Source of the DNA: DASQFI01 sp963780895
Lineage (GTDB): Bacteria; Acidobacteriota; Vicinamibacteria; Vicinamibacterales; SCN-69-37
Length of the DNA stretch: 64,000 bases
Assembly: GCA_963780895.1 (NCBI GenBank)
Contig: CAWAEG010000002.1
Location: 496,001 to 560,000 of the forward strand
Direction of reading: 5' to 3'
Position 1 is the first letter of the stretch; every line of letters starts with the position of its first letter. The position numbers were made by a program, and so were the translations under genes. Under the pieces are notes generated by a model, which was given only the letters and a program-made list of their open reading frames with translations, was not told the origin of the DNA and made no database searches. This document shows, in pieces, positions 62,668 to 64,000 of this stretch.

Positions 62668-64000
62668 ATGAGACGAACGGTATTTGTTGCGTCGATGGCA
62701 CTTGTCGTGCTGGCCGCCGTCGTGCGCGCCGGTCAGACCCCGTCCGGAGCCGACCGCCTGACGGCGGAGCGCTTCGAACGGATGGCGATCCGGAACATCG
62801 GACCAGCACTCGTGACCGGACGCGTCGTCGACATCGAGATCGATCCGAAGAATCCGAGCACCTGGTACATCGCCACGGCCTTCGGGGGACTTTGGAAAAC
62901 GGTCAATCGCGGGATCACGTTCGAGGAGATCTTTCCGCGCATCGGCCAGCTCGAAGCATTCTCCCTTTGCTGCGTCGTCGTCGATCCGAAGGACTCGAAC
63001 GTGATCTGGCTCGGCACCGGTGAAAACGCCAGCCAGCGCAGCGCGCACTTCGGCACCGGCGTCTACAAGTCCACGGATGCGGGGAAGACCTGGAAGATGG
63101 TCGGCCTCGAGAAATCAGAGCACATCGGCAAGATCCTGATCGATCCGCGCAACTCGAACGTCGTCTGGATCGCGTCGCAGGGACCGCTCTTCTCCGAGGG
63201 CGGCGAACGCGGCCTCTACAAGACGACGGACGGCGGAGCGACGTGGAACCGTGTCCTCCACATCAACGAGGACACGGGCGTCAGCGACATCGCCTTCAAT
63301 CCCAAGAACCCGGACATCGTGTATGCCGGCACCTATCAGCGCCGCCGGCACGTCGGGCAGATGATCGGAGGCGGTCCGGATGGCGGCGTCTTCGTGACGG
63401 TGAACGGGGGCAAGACCTTTGCGAAACGGACCAAGGGGCTGCCGCCGGCGGAAGTCGGCCGAATCGCGCTCGCCGTCGATCCTCGCCGGCCCGGACGCGT
63501 CTACGCGCTCATCGATGGCAAGTGCGCCGTTCCTGAGTGCAATGCAGGCGGCCGTGGGGGTGGTGGCGGAGGTGGCGGTGGTGGCGCAGCCGGTCGAGGC
63601 CGCGGTGAAGCCGCCGCGCCGGCGACGCCCGAGCCGGCTCCCGCGCCTGCTGCCTCTTTGGCAAGTCCGACGCCGGATGACAGCCGCGGATTCTACGTGT
63701 CCGATGACAACGGCGAGAGCTTCACGCGCGTCGCCAGGTACCGCGGCGGCGGCCCCGCGTACTACTCGGAGATCTTTGTCGATCCCCGCAACCCCGACAC
63801 CATCTGGTCGGTGAATACGAATTTCGATTGGAGCAAGGACGGCGGCAAGACATGGGGCGCGATCGGCGTCGAGCAGAGCACATCCCGGCTCGGACAGGGC
63901 CAGGGCTCGTTCAACGTGCATGTCGACCACCACGACGTGACGTTCGATCCGAGCGACCCGAACCACATTCTGATCGGCAACGACGGCGGCGTCTACGAGA
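62668..64000 (+). CDS. Exported sortilin/VPS10-type beta-propeller protein, 5' part
   Basis: The frame is open from ATG 62668 to the window end (444 codons). GGAG lies just upstream. After a signal peptide (about 1-22: MRRTVFVASMALVVLAAVV) come repeats STDAGKTW, TTDGGATW, NGGKTF, SDDNGESF and SKDGGKTW with DPKNPxxxY strands, the same propeller type as the divergent gene at 59535. A low-complexity insert of about 45 residues (a poly-Gly run, then Ala/Pro/Glu; encoded 63541-63665) interrupts a loop, like the Gly-rich insert in the S9 peptidase. Its start at MRRTVFVAS is clear. The C-terminus lies outside the window. Confidence 0.87.
   Translation, partial: MRRTVFVASMALVVLAAVVRAGQTPSGADRLTAERFERMAIRNIGPALVTGRVVDIEIDPKNPSTWYIATAFGGLWKTVNRGITFEEIFPRIGQLEAFSLCCVVVDPKDSNVIWLGTGENASQRSAHFGTGVYKSTDAGKTWKMVGLEKSEHIGKILIDPRNSNVVWIASQGPLFSEGGERGLYKTTDGGATWNRVLHINEDTGVSDIAFNPKNPDIVYAGTYQRRRHVGQMIGGGPDGGVFVTVNGGKTFAKRTKGLPPAEVGRIALAVDPRRPGRVYALIDGKCAVPECNAGGRGGGGGGGGGGAAGRGRGEAAAPATPEPAPAPAASLASPTPDDSRGFYVSDDNGESFTRVARYRGGGPAYYSEIFVDPRNPDTIWSVNTNFDWSKDGGKTWGAIGVEQSTSRLGQGQGSFNVHVDHHDVTFDPSDPNHILIGNDGGVYE

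Overview
This window is GC-rich chromosomal DNA that reads as Acidobacteriota, probably the Vicinamibacteria side of the phylum. That placement is inferred from protein family content: a PadR plus ADOP-type permease pair, a VWFA-related protein of the acidobacterial type, three giant Oar-like TonB-dependent receptors in tandem, and several sortilin/VPS10-type beta-propeller proteins. I see no phage, transposase, CRISPR array, rRNA or tRNA gene.

Layout. 1-8.3 kb: end of an S41 protease, smc (with a 1-nt frameshift), an M48 membrane protease, and an ECF41 sigma factor module (AhpD-like gene, sigma factor, and a promoter matching the ECF41 consensus), then a membrane-anchored cupredoxin. 8.4-18.6 kb (minus strand): the classic translation/RNA operon rimP-nusA-infB-ylxP-rbfA-nrnA-truB-rpsO-pnp. 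18.7-24.6 kb (minus): rimO, asnS, a TIM-barrel isomerase, and amgK and murU (cell-wall sugar recycling). 24.9-33.7 kb: htrA, an M24 peptidase, the VWFA-related gene, a zinc-ribbon protein, an alpha-glucan phosphorylase and a threonine dehydratase-like enzyme. 33.9-43.8 kb: a Tat-exported asparaginase, a P1 (DmpA) peptidase, an S9 peptidase, dut, PAP2 phosphatase, an outer-membrane protein and an ALDH7-type dehydrogenase. 43.8-47.0 kb: ADOP permease and PadR. 47.2-64 kb: three tandem TonB receptors followed by two divergent sortilin-type proteins, the second cut by the window end. Exported peptidases, receptors and propeller proteins together suggest a scavenger of peptides and polymers (inference).

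Three genes (smc, the VWFA-related gene, glgP) each carry one single-base frameshift between otherwise well-conserved halves. Sequencing or assembly error is the likeliest cause, especially for smc.

The most unusual content is non-coding. Junctions between genes are packed with palindromes and short-word repeats. Several sit on stop codons or directly against start codons (pnp, asnS). One palindrome type occurs twice (23.4-23.7 kb and 40.06-40.19 kb). A 0.4-kb gene-free stretch at 35.3-35.7 kb folds on paper into a closed multi-arm structure with a roughly 45-bp hairpin; it is the best candidate here for an undescribed structured RNA or mobile palindromic element.
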